This document shows, piece after piece, positions 4,800 to 7,262 of a stretch of 7,262 nt of DNA. This DNA is from JBMYQA01 sp049600855 (GTDB lineage: Bacteria; Bacteroidota; Bacteroidia; Cytophagales; Flammeovirgaceae). Both the position numbers and the translations under genes were made by a program. Each line of letters opens with the position of its first letter. Position 1 is the first letter of the stretch. The notes under the pieces are model-generated. The model made no database searches. It saw only the letters and a program-made list of their open reading frames with translations, and was not told where the DNA came from. The DNA is taken from the NCBI GenBank assembly GCA_049600855.1, contig JBMYQA010000297.1, positions 1-7,262 of the forward strand. Direction: 5' to 3'.

Positions 4800-7016
4800 A
4801 TGCGGAAAACAAGTTTTAATTATACCATTCTTCTAATTCTGGGCATTTCTTTGCTGTGGGGATGTCAATCTCATCAGAAGTTGGAGCCAGTTCAAGGTGT
4901 ATTGGATGTGAGTAATCCAACTGTTTTTGAGGAAGGACGCTATACGCTTGATGGGGAATGGGAGTTTTATTGGAACGAGTTACTCACGCCTGAAACCATT
5001 ACACAAGCACAAAATAAAGCTTACCTTACTGTTTATGGATCGTGGACGGCTTTTCAGCAAGCCAATGGTGAAAATTACCCTGCTTATGGTTACGCAACTT
5101 ATCGTCTGAAGGTGCTGGTTCCAAGAGATGCGCACAACTTAGGTTTATATGTTCCCAAAATATGGAGCGCTTCAAAAGTGTGGGTAAATGGTGAGGTATT
5201 GTCGGAAATGGGGAAAGTCGCTGAAAATTATGAGGATTTTGAAAATAAGATTGTAGAAAAATTAGTTCCCTTTGAAGTCGCAGATGGAATGGTAGATATC
5301 ATCGTTCAAGTGGCGAATCATGAACACTTTTTGGCGGGGGTAGTCAAAAGCTTTGAGCTAGGGGACTATCAAGCCATTTTCCAAAAAGAAGCCATCACGA
5401 GTAGCGGACAGTTAATGTGGTTAGGGTGTTTGCTGATTATGGGAATGTATCATTTTATTTTATTTCTATTTCGGAAAGAACGGCTGTCTACTTTATTTTT
5501 TGGAGCAATTTGCATTTGCATCTCACTCCGATTGATTGTGTTTGGCGATCATGAGTTGTATATCTACCTCAAGCACCATTGGGGCGTGTTAAATTATTAT
5601 TTCCAAAGTAGGATCTACTACATTACAACCATGGCATTAGGGCCTTTAGGCTTGGCATACATTTATTCCCTATATCCAGCCGAGGGCAAATTTGAAAAGA
5701 CATTTTTAAAGCGAATAAATAGTCAGGTAATTATCAAGTATAGCACTATTTTTTCTGTGTTATTAAGCATCGTAGCCCTTTGCACACCTTCCCGAATGTT
5801 AGCCATGTTTATTCCGATCGGTATGCCCATTGCTTTGGGGTTTCCTTTACTCTTTTTTGTAGTGATCTTGATCCGAGCCATGTTACGCAAAAGACCAGAA
5901 ATTGTGTATCAGATGGCAGGCATTGGGGCAATGGTGATTGCAGGGATTAATGATGGTTTGCATACGATAGGCGTGTTTATTTTTTCTGAAGGGGAGTTGC
6001 TGCCACTAGGCTTTGCCATCTTCTTGTGTTTACAATTTGTCGTATTGTCAAAACGCTTTTCCAATGCATTTAAGGCGGTAGAAGACTTATCGGCAAATTT
6101 GGAGCGAAAAGTAGAAGAGCGTACCGCAGAAGTGACGCACCAAAAAGAAGAACTGCAAGTACAGCGCGATGCCATCTTCGACCAGAAAAAGAAGTTGGAG
6201 GGCTTACTGTCAAATATTAACGATAGCATTCGGTATGGGAGTCGAATCCAACGTGCCATTTTAGGGTCGGCTGAGCAAATTGAACTCGATATTAAACAAC
6301 AAAACCCACAGCAAGAAGCGTTTATATTTTTTAAGCCTAGAGAAATTGTATCAGGAGATTTTTATTGGTACGATGTCATCAAAGGGGTAAGGGGAGAGGA
6401 ATATCAAATTTTGATTATTGCCGATTGTACGGGACATGGTGTGCCAGGAGCCTTTATGACGGTGATGGGCACTGATTTCATCACTGGTATCATTAATGAA
6501 AGTAAAATTCTTCAGCCCTGTAAAATTCTTGAAGATTTAGATCGAAAGGTAAGAGCGGTGTTGCATAAACAAAAAGATTCATCCACAAATGATGGGATGG
6601 ATATGAGTATCATTGTGTTTGATAAAAGTAACTACACCTTGGCTTATGCTGGCGCTAAAAATCCCTTGTATTGGGCGCGTAGAAGTGACAAAAATCAAAC
6701 GGAAATGCTGGTGATCAAAGGCGATAAGTATCCTATTGGAGGGCATGCCGATGCAGAGAAAAACTTTAAAACCCATAAGATTGATGTGATACCTGGCGAT
6801 ATTTTTTACCTATTTACCGATGGTTATCAAGATCAATTTGGCGGACCTGAAAATCGGAAATACCTCCGAAAAAGGTTTAGGGAGTTGCTGTGGCGCTTAA
6901 AAGATTTGCCTGCCCATGAGCAACGCGATAGCCTAGAAAAAGAGTTTGAAGCATGGAAAGGAACTCAACAGCAAACCGATGATGTGCTTGTGGCAGGTTT
7001 TGCATTTCAGAAGTAA
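4800..7016 (+). CDS. 7TM-DISM-type receptor fused to a SpoIIE/PP2C serine phosphatase, with lipoprotein-like signal peptide
   Basis: The N-terminus has a hydrophobic stretch (about 9-20) ending in a lipobox, L-W-G-C22. Residues 30-195 are an extracytoplasmic beta-rich domain with LDGEWEFYW (50-58), GYATYRL (97-103) and VWVNGEV (127-133), the pattern of jelly-roll ligand-binding domains of 7TM-DISM receptors. Seven membrane segments lie near 203-224, 228-247, 270-290, 308-328, 333-358, 371-393 and 399-417. A coiled coil spans 424-470, then SIRYGSRIQRAIL (476-488). The phosphatase has EIVSGDFYWYD (515-525, D520), ADCTGHGVPGAF (541-552, D542), DGMDMS (598-603), FTDGYQD (672-678, D674) and TDDVLV (726-731), so the metal-binding acidic residues are present. 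It should link an external ligand to dephosphorylation of a serine/threonine phosphoprotein. No anti-sigma or STAS partner is in the window. It is transcribed alone or after NACHT, 402 bases downstream. Confidence 0.92.
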   Translation: MRKTSFNYTILLILGISLLWGCQSHQKLEPVQGVLDVSNPTVFEEGRYTLDGEWEFYWNELLTPETITQAQNKAYLTVYGSWTAFQQANGENYPAYGYATYRLKVLVPRDAHNLGLYVPKIWSASKVWVNGEVLSEMGKVAENYEDFENKIVEKLVPFEVADGMVDIIVQVANHEHFLAGVVKSFELGDYQAIFQKEAITSSGQLMWLGCLLIMGMYHFILFLFRKERLSTLFFGAICICISLRLIVFGDHELYIYLKHHWGVLNYYFQSRIYYITTMALGPLGLAYIYSLYPAEGKFEKTFLKRINSQVIIKYSTIFSVLLSIVALCTPSRMLAMFIPIGMPIALGFPLLFFVVILIRAMLRKRPEIVYQMAGIGAMVIAGINDGLHTIGVFIFSEGELLPLGFAIFLCLQFVVLSKRFSNAFKAVEDLSANLERKVEERTAEVTHQKEELQVQRDAIFDQKKKLEGLLSNINDSIRYGSRIQRAILGSAEQIELDIKQQNPQQEAFIFFKPREIVSGDFYWYDVIKGVRGEEYQILIIADCTGHGVPGAFMTVMGTDFITGIINESKILQPCKILEDLDRKVRAVLHKQKDSSTNDGMDMSIIVFDKSNYTLAYAGAKNPLYWARRSDKNQTEMLVIKGDKYPIGGHADAEKNFKTHKIDVIPGDIFYLFTDGYQDQFGGPENRKYLRKRFRELLWRLKDLPAHEQRDSLEKEFEAWKGTQQQTDDVLVAGFAFQK

Positions 7017-7019
7017 ATT

Positions 7020-7073
7020 TTCATTTTCCTGAGTATACGATTGACAAACGCGATAGCTACTCAGGAAAATGAA
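7020..7073. terminator. perfect 16-bp inverted repeat between convergent genes; probable bidirectional terminator
   Basis: TTCATTTTCCTGAGTA (7020-7035) is exactly inverted as TACTCAGGAAAATGAA (7058-7073) around a 22-base loop. It starts 4 bases after the stop of the phosphatase gene and ends 9 bases from the stop of the minus-strand gene. This position is typical of a terminator shared by convergent genes. No long T-run follows on either strand. Confidence 0.65.
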
Positions 7074-7081
7074 TGTACACG

Positions 7082-7262
7082 TTACGCCATCCCCATTCCC
7101 CCTTCCAATTCTTGTTGTAGAACAATTAACTTCTGATCAATTTGTTCGCCCCTTTTGAAATACCTTGACATAAATTCGAAGGCATTTTGGAAAAAGAATT
7201 TATCTAAAATTTGATTGAATGTTAATCCCATCTTGAGTTGGGCAAAGCGCTCATCTTTTTTG
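7082..7262 (-). CDS. C-terminal end of an unrecognised protein (partial, runs off the window)
   Basis: On the minus strand a frame is open from the window edge (first full codon at 7261) to the TAA at 7084-7082, giving 59 residues. It includes FAQLKMGLTFNQILDKFFFQ, then a charged helix-like stretch with RYFKRGEQIDQKL and a C-terminus ELEGGMGMA. Aromatic and charged residues alternate as in a helical protein. No family is recognised. The perfect inverted repeat just after its stop supports it being a real gene end, convergent with the 7TM phosphatase gene. Confidence 0.6.
   Translation of the reverse strand, partial: KKDERFAQLKMGLTFNQILDKFFFQNAFEFMSRYFKRGEQIDQKLIVLQQELEGGMGMA

Noticed and set aside
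5909..6259. 116-codon minus-strand frame inside the 7TM phosphatase gene
   Set aside because: Serine- and phenylalanine-rich antisense of the last membrane segments and coiled coil; a typical shadow frame.

Overview
The window looks like AT-rich DNA from a Bacteroidota bacterium, probably of the Cytophagia type. The evidence is the gene families, the absence of Shine-Dalgarno sequences before the starts, and the TAnnTTTG-like promoter elements. The families are a HisKA_2-type soluble kinase paired with a LytTR regulator, a NACHT protein with a 'LRR(I/F)FG' type N-terminus, and a 7TM-DISM receptor fused to a SpoIIE/PP2C phosphatase. No genus can be assigned from the sequence alone.

Layout. 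Positions 1-266 carry a GC-rich hairpin (6-40) with an A-run/T-run, probably the terminator or intergenic repeat of an upstream gene, then AT-rich leader DNA. Positions 267-1671 hold a two-gene operon: a soluble histidine kinase (267-956) overlapping by 4 bp a LytTR response regulator (953-1597). The end of the regulator's LytTR domain continues in another frame to 1671, so the gene is frameshifted here. Positions 1796-2263 encode a 155-residue protein with no confident family; its pattern resembles the N-terminal double-psi barrel and following small domain of CDC48/VAT ATPases. After a repeat-bearing 139-bp gap, 2403-4397 encodes a 664-residue NACHT (STAND) NTPase, again with a plausible out-of-frame C-terminal continuation to 4494. 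Positions 4495-4799 are intergenic and contain three copies of an 11-bp element and a short inverted repeat. Positions 4800-7016 encode a lipobox-bearing seven-transmembrane sensor with a cytosolic coiled coil and SpoIIE phosphatase. A perfect 16-bp inverted repeat (7020-7073) separates it from the C-terminal end of an unrecognised convergent gene on the minus strand (7082-7262).

Function. Most genes are signalling components. The kinase/regulator pair should form a phosphorelay controlling transcription, and the 7TM-SpoIIE protein should turn an extracytoplasmic signal into dephosphorylation of an unseen phosphoprotein. The NACHT protein is the best candidate for an anti-phage defence function, possibly with the small upstream protein as a partner. 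That pairing is inferred from order and orientation only. The apparent frameshifts at the 3' ends of two genes, each explained by one base, are either real lesions or base-calling errors and should be resolved before interpreting either C-terminus.
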